The position numbers and the translations under genes are program-made. The notes under the pieces are model-generated. The model was not told where the DNA came from and made no database searches. It saw nothing but the letters and a program-made list of their open reading frames with translations. From Paracoccaceae bacterium (GTDB taxonomy: Bacteria; Pseudomonadota; Alphaproteobacteria; Rhodobacterales; Rhodobacteraceae), in the NCBI GenBank assembly GCA_024742705.1, contig JANSXZ010000003.1:1-64000 (forward strand): DNA of 64,000 nucleotides. Reading direction: 5' to 3'. Shown here in pieces: positions 8,802 to 16,958 of the stretch (its first letter is position 1; each line of letters starts with the position of its first letter).

Positions 8802-9718
8802 AGCCTTGCCACGCCGGCATCGGCGGCGCGCAGCGGCACATCCGCTCCGCCCGGCAGCGCCGCCCCGATCACCAGCATTTCATCGGCCCCGAACCAGCCG
8901 GCGAACCATGCGGCCAGCGTGATCGCGTCGGCCTTGGCCTCGGCCGGGCCATCGACCGCATCCAGAACGATCTTCGAAGGCGCCCACACACTGATCCGGC
9001 CATTCTTCATCGCCCAATCCAGTTCGGTGCGCGTGGCCACCACCACACAGCGCGGGTCGCGCGACGCCAGAACCCATGCGTTCTGTTCGATCGCCAGAAG
9101 GTCGATCCGCCGCTGGGTCATCGCATGGCCGGTGACCGGCGCAGGCAGGTCCGGGGCGCCGACACACAGGATAAGCGGCCGGTCCGAAGCCGACAGCTGA
9201 TCGATCCAGCCGCTCAGATGCGGTGCGGCGATGGCCGCATTGGCAAGGTACACCATCCGCGGATGTGGCCGCGCATCGTTGCGCGGGTCGTGGTGGACCT
9301 GGTCGCGGCCCCGCACGATTTCAACGCCCAGCGCACCCGGACCACGATCCAGCTTTTCGATGCGCACGAAGGCGCGCACCGCCTGGGGCTCCAGCAGAAT
9401 GCGTTCGGCGATTCGTTCGGCCAGCGTTTCCAGCAGGTTCAGGCGTTCCTCGGACAGTTCGTGCGCGATCGCTTCGGTGACGCGATCATACGACAGGATA
9501 CGGTCAACATCATCGTCGATCGGCCCGGTCAGGGGCTGCACCTCGACGACGACGTTGAAACAGATGCGCTGCGTTGTGCCGCGTTCGGCCTGAAACGCGC
9601 CGATCTCGACTTCGACGAGGTGATCGCGCACCGATATCCTGTCGAGAGGCCCCCGCGCAGCGGTCGCCTGCGCGCGTTCGGACGGGTGCGCGAAAGCGAG
9701 ACGGATTTCAGAGGTCAT
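8798..9718 (-). CDS. folB: Two-domain protein with N-terminal dihydroneopterin aldolase
   Basis: A 306-residue protein. Residues about 22-140 are a FolB domain (ISVRDHLVEVEIGAFQAERG, the LSYDRVTEAI segment, LLETLAERIAERI and IEKLDRGPGA), which cleaves dihydroneopterin to hydroxymethyl-dihydropterin and glycolaldehyde. FolB alone is usually about 120 residues. The additional C-terminal half (about 150-306, bases 8801-9271) shows no folate motif I recognise; it has an alternating alpha/beta pattern with LILCVGAPDLP, CVVVATRTE and MLVIGAALPGG. It is not a recognisable FolK. The gene is coupled to folP by a 4-base overlap. Confidence 0.88.
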   Translation of the reverse strand: MTSEIRLAFAHPSERAQATAARGPLDRISVRDHLVEVEIGAFQAERGTTQRICFNVVVEVQPLTGPIDDDVDRILSYDRVTEAIAHELSEERLNLLETLAERIAERILLEPQAVRAFVRIEKLDRGPGALGVEIVRGRDQVHHDPRNDARPHPRMVYLANAAIAAPHLSGWIDQLSASDRPLILCVGAPDLPAPVTGHAMTQRRIDLLAIEQNAWVLASRDPRCVVVATRTELDWAMKNGRISVWAPSKIVLDAVDGPAEAKADAITLAAWFAGWFGADEMLVIGAALPGGADVPLRAADAGVARL

Positions 9719-9822
9719 GGCAGGGCTTTCCGGTATTGCGGCACGTTCGGCCCATGTTAGGACAGACCCGCCGCAATTACAGGACCATCAACGGCGTGCC
9801 AACCGCCGAAAACGGCGCGCGC

Positions 9823-10455
9823 TCAGTCGCTGCTGGCGGTGCGGTATGTGTGACGGTAGAACAGGTGATCGCCGATGCGCGCGGTCTTGGTGTAGACACG
9901 GGCCCAGTTGGGGCGCACCTGCACTGTGTGGTAGTGCGTCGCGCCATCGGTCAGGTTACCGGCGCGGCCGTTCAGCACCGCGCGCGCCACCTTGGCCACC
10001 CGGTCGAAGGCGCGTGGCTCGGCGATGACTTCTTCGTGGCCATCGCAGGTATAGGTAAACTGGCACTGGTACTTGCGGCCCGTCCCCTGATTGATCACCG
10101 CGCAGAGCGTGTCGGGAAAACGTTCGCTCTTGACCCGGTTCAGGATCACCTCGGCCACGGCGAACTGGCCCTTGACGGTTTCCCCGCGTGCTTCGAAATA
10201 CAGCGCCTCGGAAAGGCAGCGCCATTCAGGCCCGCCATCAGGCGCCGGCTGATTGTCCAGCCAGTTGGCCGAAAAGCTGAAATCCTGCTTGTGCGCCCGC
10301 GGTTCCGAGAGCAGACGTTCGATGCGCGCCTGCGGCAGATCGCCGAGCCCCCGCGCCTCGCGCTGGAAAAGATCGCCCAGAACCGCATCCGAGGCCTGCG
10401 CCGCACCGGCAGAAACAGCGCAAAGCGCCACGAAACCCAATACAAACCTGATCAT
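9823..10455 (-). CDS. SleB-type cell wall hydrolase, exported
   Basis: A 210-residue protein with an N-terminal signal peptide (MIRFVLGFVALCAVSAGAAQA) and a C-terminal Hydrolase_2/SleB domain (about residues 75-205) containing CLSEALYFEARGE, AVAEVILNRVKSERFP, CAVINQG and the terminal ATHYHTVQVRPNWA. Family members are lytic peptidoglycan hydrolases; in non-sporulating Alphaproteobacteria they act in envelope remodelling in the periplasm. I chose the ATG at 10455 because GGGGATTTCG lies directly upstream and it makes a clean signal peptide; an ATG at 10467 is the alternative. The gene follows the PPDK-like gene after a gap of about 180 bases and probably has its own promoter. Confidence 0.85.
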   Translation of the reverse strand: MIRFVLGFVALCAVSAGAAQASDAVLGDLFQREARGLGDLPQARIERLLSEPRAHKQDFSFSANWLDNQPAPDGGPEWRCLSEALYFEARGETVKGQFAVAEVILNRVKSERFPDTLCAVINQGTGRKYQCQFTYTCDGHEEVIAEPRAFDRVAKVARAVLNGRAGNLTDGATHYHTVQVRPNWARVYTKTARIGDHLFYRHTYRTASSD

Positions 10456-10632
10456 CGAAATCCCCACATCTTGGCATCAGCATCCGGCCCCTTGGCCCGA
10501 CGCAAACCCGGGCCTAGCCGAAAACCGGCCAGAGGTCCAGATTTGCCTAAATCGCAAGCACTTCGAAAAGGTTAACCCGCGGCAAGAATTCGCCGGCAAC
10601 ACCAGATATAGCGGCGCGCGCTAGTCTTCGGG

Positions 10633-13170
10633 CTATATCTTGTCGGCGATGGCCAGCTGTGCGGCAGCAAGCCGCGCCACCGGAACACGAAACGGCGAGC
10701 ACGAGACATAATCAAATCCGGCGTCCCGGCAAAATGCAATCGATTCGGGATTGCCGCCATGTTCGCCACACATCGACAAGGTGATGTTCGGACGCGCGGC
10801 CCGGCCCCGTTCCGCGCCGAGGCGCAGCAACTCGCCCACACCTTCCACATCGAGGATATGGAACGGATCCTCGGGATAGACGCCCTGCTGCACATAATCC
10901 GACATGAACCGCCCGGCATCGTCGCGCGACAGACCGTAGGTCATCTGCGTCAGGTCGTTGGTGCCAAAGCTCAGAAACGCCGAACTCAGCGCGATTTCAT
11001 TGGCCCGCAAGGCCGCGCGCGGCGTTTCCACCATCACGCCCAACCGGTAATCGAAGGCACGGCCGCGTTCGCCACGCACGGCGGCGGCCACGGCATCGAT
11101 GCGCACCTTGACCAGTTCGACCTCGCGCGCGGCACTGACCAGCGGAATCATGATCTCGGGCACCACCGGCGCGCCCTCGCGGCTGGCCTCGATCGTCGCC
11201 TCGAAGATCGCGCGGGCCTGCATTTCGTAGATCTCGGGCACGGTGATACCCAACCGCACTCCGCGCATCCCCAGCATGGGATTGTATTCGCCCATCGCCT
11301 CGACCCGCAGCGTCACGTCCTTGACCGGCAGGCCCAGCGCCTCGGCCAGTTCGCGTTGCCCCGACCGCGTGGTGGGCAGGAATTCATGCAGCGGCGGATC
11401 GAACAGACGAATGCACACCGGCTGGCCTTGCATGATCCGGAAAAGCTGGGTGAAATCGTCGCGTTGCATGGGCAGCAGACGCTCGAGCACGGCGGCCCGG
11501 TCCGCGCTGGTTTCAGCGAAGATCATCTCGCGCATCACCGTCAGGCGCCCCGGCTCGAAGAACATGTGTTCGGTGCGGCACAACCCGATGCCCTGGGCAT
11601 CGAAGTTGCGCGCGGTCTGGGCATCGGCGGGCGTATCGGCATTGGCCCGCACGCCGATGTCGCGTTCGGCGTCGGCCCAGCCCATAAGCGTCTGGAATGC
11701 CTCGTCCAGCGCCGCTTCCAGCATTGCCGGTTCGCCCGCCAGCACCTGCCCCGACGTGCCGTCCACCGTGATCACGTCGCCGGTGCGCAGAACCCGCCCC
11801 GAACGCGTGACGATCTGGCCCTTGCGGGTGTCGAACCGCAAGGTCGACGCGCCGACAATGCAAGGCAGGCCCAGACCGCGGCCGATCACGGCGGCATGGC
11901 TGGTGATGCCGCCGCGTTCGGTCAGAACCGCCGCGGCGGCGTGCATGCCGCGGATATCCTCGGGAGAGGTTTCGCGCCGCACCAGAACACAGGGTTCACG
12001 CCGTGCCGCGCTGGCCTGCGCGTCGGCGGCGGTAAAGACGATGCGCCCGCTGGCGGCGCCGGGGCTGGCCGCGATTCCGGTGCCCAGAACGTCGCGCGGT
12101 GCCTCGGGATCGACCTGCCGGTGCAACAGCCCTGTCAGCATCTTGGGATTGACGCGCATCACCGCCTCCTGCGGGGTGATGATGCCATCCTGGGCCAGCC
12201 GCACCGCGATGGTCACGGCCGCGCGCGGCGCACGGGGCACGCGCACACCGTCAAGGATATGGACCGATCCCTTTTCGATCACGAACTCCACCTGCATTTC
12301 CTCGCGCAGCCTGGCGCGCATCAGCGCCGCGTGGGTCTTGAGGTTGGCGAAAGCCTCGGGGGCCACATCCTCGAGAGCGGTGCCCCGCGGATCCTTTTCG
12401 AGGTAAAGCGCGGCCTTGTCCGCGCCCAGCGCATCGCGGCCCTGGCTCTGGCTCAGATAGCGTCCGGTGATCTGCGGCTGGCCCGTCGTGGTGTTGACCA
12501 GTTGCAGAACGCCCGACCCGTATTCGCCCTCTTCGCCGAAGCCGGGGATCATCTTCTGCACCACAAGGCCCAGCCCCGCGTCGCCCGGCGCGCCCTTTGC
12601 CATGCGCAGCAACCGCGCGCTGGTGCCGTTCCAGGCCCGCGCCATCGACCGCAGCACACCCGCCAGCTGCGCCGCAGGATCCTGCGGAAACGGCTCTTCG
12701 GTTTCATCCTCGTAGGCGCGCAGGGTCTGGCGCAGGCCCCGCGTGCTGTCGGCGGCGACATGATCGAACAGATCCGGATCCAGACGCGCCACATGCACCG
12801 CATAGGCCTGCACGAACCGCAGGTACAACGCCTCGGCCGCCGGCTTGCCCAGCGTATCTGCCAGCGCCTCGCAGCGCGCGTCGTTCATGCCGATGTTCAT
12901 GATCGCACCGGGGCCGCCCCAGTCGGGATCTTCGGACGAAGGCCGCACACACAGCAGCGCGCCGCTTTCGAAACACCCCAGCACTGCGTCGATGTCGGGC
13001 ATATGGCCGGCGGCAATGGATTTCACCGCCTCGAACGACAGCGCCACCGTCGCCGGAACCGGCAGGTCCAGCCGCACCAGCCTTTGCAGGCATTTGGCAC
13101 GGCCGCCATGCGTGCGGTTGGCGACGGGCGCCGTGGCGGTGATCAGCGTTGTATGGGGGTTGTTCTGCAC
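10633..13170 (-). CDS. Pyruvate phosphate dikinase-like PEP-utilising protein
   Basis: An 845-residue protein in three parts: an ATP-grasp-like N-terminal region (about 1-350), the swivelling phosphohistidine domain with the motif TERGGITSHAAVIGRG and catalytic His425, and the C-terminal PEP/pyruvate barrel with LSMCGEHGGNPES and catalytic Cys801. Canonical PPDK interconverts PEP, AMP and PPi with pyruvate, ATP and Pi. The last two domains look intact. The nucleotide-binding domain is diverged: the usual SVRSGA element reads CVRPSSEDP and the metal/nucleotide loop LQ-x-R reads LDGVR (306-310). It starts with GTG after GAGGTGTCGCA. It lies just downstream of glyS, so ordinary PPDK chemistry should not be assumed. 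Confidence 0.8.
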   Translation of the reverse strand: MQNNPHTTLITATAPVANRTHGGRAKCLQRLVRLDLPVPATVALSFEAVKSIAAGHMPDIDAVLGCFESGALLCVRPSSEDPDWGGPGAIMNIGMNDARCEALADTLGKPAAEALYLRFVQAYAVHVARLDPDLFDHVAADSTRGLRQTLRAYEDETEEPFPQDPAAQLAGVLRSMARAWNGTSARLLRMAKGAPGDAGLGLVVQKMIPGFGEEGEYGSGVLQLVNTTTGQPQITGRYLSQSQGRDALGADKAALYLEKDPRGTALEDVAPEAFANLKTHAALMRARLREEMQVEFVIEKGSVHILDGVRVPRAPRAAVTIAVRLAQDGIITPQEAVMRVNPKMLTGLLHRQVDPEAPRDVLGTGIAASPGAASGRIVFTAADAQASAARREPCVLVRRETSPEDIRGMHAAAAVLTERGGITSHAAVIGRGLGLPCIVGASTLRFDTRKGQIVTRSGRVLRTGDVITVDGTSGQVLAGEPAMLEAALDEAFQTLMGWADAERDIGVRANADTPADAQTARNFDAQGIGLCRTEHMFFEPGRLTVMREMIFAETSADRAAVLERLLPMQRDDFTQLFRIMQGQPVCIRLFDPPLHEFLPTTRSGQRELAEALGLPVKDVTLRVEAMGEYNPMLGMRGVRLGITVPEIYEMQARAIFEATIEASREGAPVVPEIMIPLVSAAREVELVKVRIDAVAAAVRGERGRAFDYRLGVMVETPRAALRANEIALSSAFLSFGTNDLTQMTYGLSRDDAGRFMSDYVQQGVYPEDPFHILDVEGVGELLRLGAERGRAARPNITLSMCGEHGGNPESIAFCRDAGFDYVSCSPFRVPVARLAAAQLAIADKI

Positions 13171-13245
13171 TGCGACACCTCGTTTGTCAGGCGCAGCATA
13201 GGAGCGGCGGCACGGCGCGCAAGGGGTGCTGTTGTCGCGACCGCG

Positions 13246-15351
13246 CTAGCCTTCGATCCCCGTCAGATCCGCCACACCGGCGCAAATGCTGCGGATACGG
13301 TGCAGCAAATTCAATCGGTTGCGACGCAGTGTGCCGTTGGCGTCATTCACCTGCACCGCATCGAAAAACGCGTCGATCGGGCCGCGCAGGGCGGCCATCG
13401 CCTGCATCGCGGTGGCGAAATCCTGTTGCCCCAGGGCTGCACCGATGGCGGCCTCGGCGCGGTCCAGCGCCGCAAAAAGCGCGCGTTCGGCATCGTTCGC
13501 GGCCCATTTGATATCCGGCCCGAAGGAATATTCGACGCCGTCCTGCGCTTCGGCCTGCGTCAGAAGGTTGTTGGCCCGTTTGAACCCCTGGATCAGGTTC
13601 TCGCCATCGTCGGTGCCCAGCACCTCGTTCAGCGCCCGCGCCCGGCGGACCAGTTGTGTAAGGTCGTCGTTTCCGGGCATGGCGATACAGGCGTCGATGA
13701 TGTCGTGCCGGATGCCCTGATCGCGTAGGTACACCTTCAGCCGGTCGTGGATGAAGGCCAGCAGGTCCGGCACGTCGGCGCCCGCTTCGGAGCCCTTGTC
13801 GCGCGGCCGCGGGCCGATGGCCGCGGCGGCCGCCTCCAGCGGGCCGTCCGGATCGGCCAGCGCGACGTTCAGATCGTTCTCGAGGATCAGCCGGATAACG
13901 CCCAGCGCGGCGCGGCGCAGCGCAAAGGGATCCTTGGACCCGGTGGGTTTCTCGTCGATCGCCCAGAACCCGGCAAGCGTGTCGATCTTGTCGGCCAGCG
14001 CGACCGCAATGCTCAGCGGTGCGCTGGGGACCGTATCGGACGGGCCCAGCGGCGCGTAATGCGCCTGGGCCACGGCGGCGACATCCTCGGGCAGGCCGGC
14101 GGCGGTGATGTAATACCGCCCCATAAGCCCCTGAAGTTCGGGGAATTCATAGACCATCTCGCTGCTCAGGTCGGCCTTGGCCAGCCGCGCGGCCTGTTCG
14201 GCGGCATCCGCATCGGCGCCGACCGACGGCGCGATCGCCCGCGCCAGCGCGGCGATCCGGCCGATGCGCGCGCCCTGGGTGCCCAGCTTGTTGTGGAAGG
14301 TCACGTTCTCGAGCGTGGCCAGCCAATCGCCCATTCCGGCGCGGGCCACGCGCAGGTCGTTCTCCCAGAAGAACCGGGCATCCGACAGCCGCGCGCCCAG
14401 AACCTTTTCGTTCCCGGCAAGGATGGTCGCGCCGTTGTCGGCGGTCTCGCGGTTGGCCACGGTCACAAAGCGTTCGATCCGCCCCGAACGCGGATCGCGC
14501 ACCGAAAAGAACTTCTGATGCTCTTTCATCGAGGTTTGCAGAACTTCGGGCGGCAGATCCAGAAATGCCGCGCCGATCCGCCCCATCAGAACCACCGGCC
14601 ATTCCACCAAACCGGCGACCTCGGCCAGCAATCCGCGATCTTCAACCACCTCCAGACCGTTGGCAAAAGCCTGGTTGGTGGCCTCGGCCCAGATGTGATC
14701 GGCCCGTTCGGCGGCATCCAGCACCACATATGCCCGCTTCAGCCCGGCCGCGTAATCGTCGAAACCCGAAACCGCGAAGCGCGCCGGCGCCATGAAGCGG
14801 TGGCCGGCGGTGGTGTTGCCGGCCACGATGCCGTCGATCTCGAGCGGGACAACATCGCTTCCGTCTTCGGCGCTCAGCAGGCACAGAACCGATTGCAGCG
14901 GCCGCACCCAGCGCAGGCTGCCATCGCCCCAGCGCATCGACCGGGGCCAGGGAAATCCGCGGATCACCTTTTCCAGCACTTCGGCGACGATTTCCGCCGC
15001 CGGACGGCCAGGCCGCGCGATGACTGCAAACAAGACCGGACCCTTGGGCGTGTCGCGCGTTTTCAGCGCCGTGCGCGACACACCGGCCCCGCGCGCGAAG
15101 CCTTCGATCGCCTTCTCCGGGGCATCCGCGCGCGGGCCCTTGCGTTCCTCGCGGGTGTCGGGACTGGCCGCCAGCAGGCCCTCGACACTGAGCGTCAGCC
15201 GCCGCGGCGTGCAGAACGCGCCGGCGCTGGCATAGGTCAGCCCCGCCTCGACCAGCCCGTCGGTGACACGCTGGCGCAGATCCTGCGCCGCGCGCGCCTG
15301 CATCCGCGCCGGAATTTCCTCGGAAAACAGTTCGATCAGAAGATCGGGCAT
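13246..15351 (-). CDS. glyS: Glycyl-tRNA synthetase, beta subunit
   Basis: A 701-residue beta chain of the bacterial alpha2-beta2 glycyl-tRNA synthetase. It provides tRNA recognition while GlyQ carries the aminoacylation site. The family N-terminus DLLIELFSEEIPARMQ is intact, as is the HD-like and anticodon-binding C-terminal region (ALRRAALGVIRLILE near 475-490). Length is standard. The ATG at 15351 shares its A with the TGA of the preceding small membrane protein gene (TGATG), which couples translation of glyQ, the small gene and glyS. Confidence 0.97.
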   Translation of the reverse strand: MPDLLIELFSEEIPARMQARAAQDLRQRVTDGLVEAGLTYASAGAFCTPRRLTLSVEGLLAASPDTREERKGPRADAPEKAIEGFARGAGVSRTALKTRDTPKGPVLFAVIARPGRPAAEIVAEVLEKVIRGFPWPRSMRWGDGSLRWVRPLQSVLCLLSAEDGSDVVPLEIDGIVAGNTTAGHRFMAPARFAVSGFDDYAAGLKRAYVVLDAAERADHIWAEATNQAFANGLEVVEDRGLLAEVAGLVEWPVVLMGRIGAAFLDLPPEVLQTSMKEHQKFFSVRDPRSGRIERFVTVANRETADNGATILAGNEKVLGARLSDARFFWENDLRVARAGMGDWLATLENVTFHNKLGTQGARIGRIAALARAIAPSVGADADAAEQAARLAKADLSSEMVYEFPELQGLMGRYYITAAGLPEDVAAVAQAHYAPLGPSDTVPSAPLSIAVALADKIDTLAGFWAIDEKPTGSKDPFALRRAALGVIRLILENDLNVALADPDGPLEAAAAAIGPRPRDKGSEAGADVPDLLAFIHDRLKVYLRDQGIRHDIIDACIAMPGNDDLTQLVRRARALNEVLGTDDGENLIQGFKRANNLLTQAEAQDGVEYSFGPDIKWAANDAERALFAALDRAEAAIGAALGQQDFATAMQAMAALRGPIDAFFDAVQVNDANGTLRRNRLNLLHRIRSICAGVADLTGIEG

Positions 15352-15875
15352 CAATCGCCCTCCGGTCTTGGCGGGCAGGCCTCGCCGATGACGGTGCCGT
15401 CATAGGCCTTGGTGCCGCAATCGTTCAGTTCATGCCAGACGTACCCGCGCCCGTCGTCGGTGACGGCCACGATCCGGTCGACGCCATAGCGCACGTTCTT
15501 CGCACCCAGGAAAGCCCGCGCCGATCCCTCGCCCAGCCGCACGGCGATCGCTTCGGCGTCGAAGCAATCGAACCAGCCCGGCGCGTTGCGCGGCGCGGCG
15601 TCGGGCAAGGCGACGAACCGCCGTGCCAGCAGATCGGGTGTTTCAGAGGTGGTGAAACAGGCGCGGTAGCGTATCGGAGAACTGGCCGCGTCGATCGCTT
15701 CGAAACCGTCGTAGTCAATCGGTTCGGGCAGGTCCGTGGCCTGCGCCGTCAGCATCACATCGGATGCGCCATCGGGTTCGACATCTTCATAAAACGCATA
15801 AATCTGCGTGTAGTATAGCCCGCCACCGGCCAGGACGGCCGAACCGACCAGCAAGATCACCAGAAACTTTCCCAT
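15351..15875 (-). CDS. DUF6446-like small membrane-anchored protein between glyQ and glyS
   Basis: A 174-residue protein. One N-terminal hydrophobic segment (residues 4-24, FLVILLVGSAVLAGGGLYY) anchors it, and the rest is probably periplasmic. Cysteines occur at RACFTTSE, GWFDCFDAE, LNDCGTK and GEACPPRP, giving four Cys that could form two disulfides. I associate it with the DUF6446 family of Rhodobacterales, function unknown. Its ATG follows the glyQ TGA immediately (TGAATG), and its own TGA overlaps the glyS ATG, so it is embedded in the glyQ-glyS translation unit. A role in glycyl-tRNA synthesis would be surprising for an anchored protein. Confidence 0.82.
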   Translation of the reverse strand: MGKFLVILLVGSAVLAGGGLYYTQIYAFYEDVEPDGASDVMLTAQATDLPEPIDYDGFEAIDAASSPIRYRACFTTSETPDLLARRFVALPDAAPRNAPGWFDCFDAEAIAVRLGEGSARAFLGAKNVRYGVDRIVAVTDDGRGYVWHELNDCGTKAYDGTVIGEACPPRPEGD

Positions 15876-16805
15876 TCAGGCCGCCGCCCCGCCGGCTTCG
15901 GTCTGCACGAAGGCATCGGCGCAGGCCTTGGCCAGCGCCCGAACCCGCCCGATATAGGCCTGTCGTTCGGTCACCGATATCACGCCCCGCGCATCCAGCA
16001 GGTTGAACAGATGGCTGGCCTTGATGCATTGATCGTAGGCGGGATGCGCCATCACGATGCGCTTGCCGGTCTTGGGGTCGTCCGCCGGTTGCGCGAGGAT
16101 CCGCGCGCACTGGCGTTCGGCATCCTCGAAATGCGCCAGAAGCGTGTCGGTATCGGCCACGTCGAAATTCCAGCGCGCGTATTCCTCTTCGGTCTGGCGG
16201 AACACGTCGCCGTAGCGCAGCGCGATCGGCGCCTGCGGATCGTTGTAGGGCATGTCCATCACATGGCCGATGCCCAGAACATACATCGCCAGCCGTTCCA
16301 GCCCGTAGGTAAGCTCACCCGATACGGGATGGCAATCATGGCCGCCAACCTGTTGAAAATAGGTGAATTGCGACACTTCCATGCCGTCGCACCACACCTC
16401 CCAACCCAGGCCCCAGGCGCCCAGCGTGGGGCTTTCCCAATCGTCCTCGACAAAGCGAATGTCGTGCAGATCGGTGTCGATTCCGATGGCGCGCAGCGAC
16501 CCGATATAGAGATCCTGAAGATCGGGCGGGCTGGGTTTGATCAACACCTGGAACTGGTAGTAATGTTGCAGGCGGTTCGGGTTTTCGCCATAGCGCCCGT
16601 CGGTCGGGCGCCGCGAGGGTTGCACATAGGCCACCGCCCAGGGCCGCGTGCCCAGCGCGCGCAGCGTGGTTGCCGGGTGAAACGTGCCGGCGCCCACCTC
16701 CATGTCGTAGGGTTGCAGGATCGCGCAACCGCGGCTGGCCCAATAGGTCTGGAGCCTCAGGATGATCTCCTGAAATGAACGCGGCGCGGTCGGGGTGTCG
16801 GTCAT
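15876..16805 (-). CDS. glyQ: Glycyl-tRNA synthetase, alpha subunit
   Basis: A 309-residue class II aminoacyl-tRNA synthetase subunit carrying the active site for glycine activation and transfer. Recognisable segments are [40 protein letters not shown] (in pieces), [20 protein letters not shown] and [12 protein letters not shown], all near-invariant in the family. The ATG follows AGGAGTGACATGCG. It is the first gene of glyQ - small membrane protein - glyS, and is divergent from the exported trypsin-fold gene. Confidence 0.97.
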   Translation of the reverse strand: MTDTPTAPRSFQEIILRLQTYWASRGCAILQPYDMEVGAGTFHPATTLRALGTRPWAVAYVQPSRRPTDGRYGENPNRLQHYYQFQVLIKPSPPDLQDLYIGSLRAIGIDTDLHDIRFVEDDWESPTLGAWGLGWEVWCDGMEVSQFTYFQQVGGHDCHPVSGELTYGLERLAMYVLGIGHVMDMPYNDPQAPIALRYGDVFRQTEEEYARWNFDVADTDTLLAHFEDAERQCARILAQPADDPKTGKRIVMAHPAYDQCIKASHLFNLLDARGVISVTERQAYIGRVRALAKACADAFVQTEAGGAAA

Positions 16806-16958
16806 CGCATGTCACTCCTGCAATCGCGCCTTTCCTATGCGCGGTTCCGTCCGGGGTCAACGCCGCCCGGGCGGTTTGCCCGGCCAAAGGGCATGGCAAT
16901 TGCGCGCAATTCCTGCTTAGGTGCAAAAAACGTGACAGGCTAAGGGTTAAGAGAAATC

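Noticed and set aside
10570-10577. GGTTAACC palindrome upstream of the SleB gene as a CtrA site
   Set aside because: A full CtrA site needs TTAA-N7-TTAA; only one half is present, so it is not enough to call.
10759-13728. 989-codon plus-strand open frame opposite the PPDK-like gene
   Set aside because: It is the antisense shadow of a conserved gene and is His/Arg/Gln-rich; such frames are common in GC-rich genomes.
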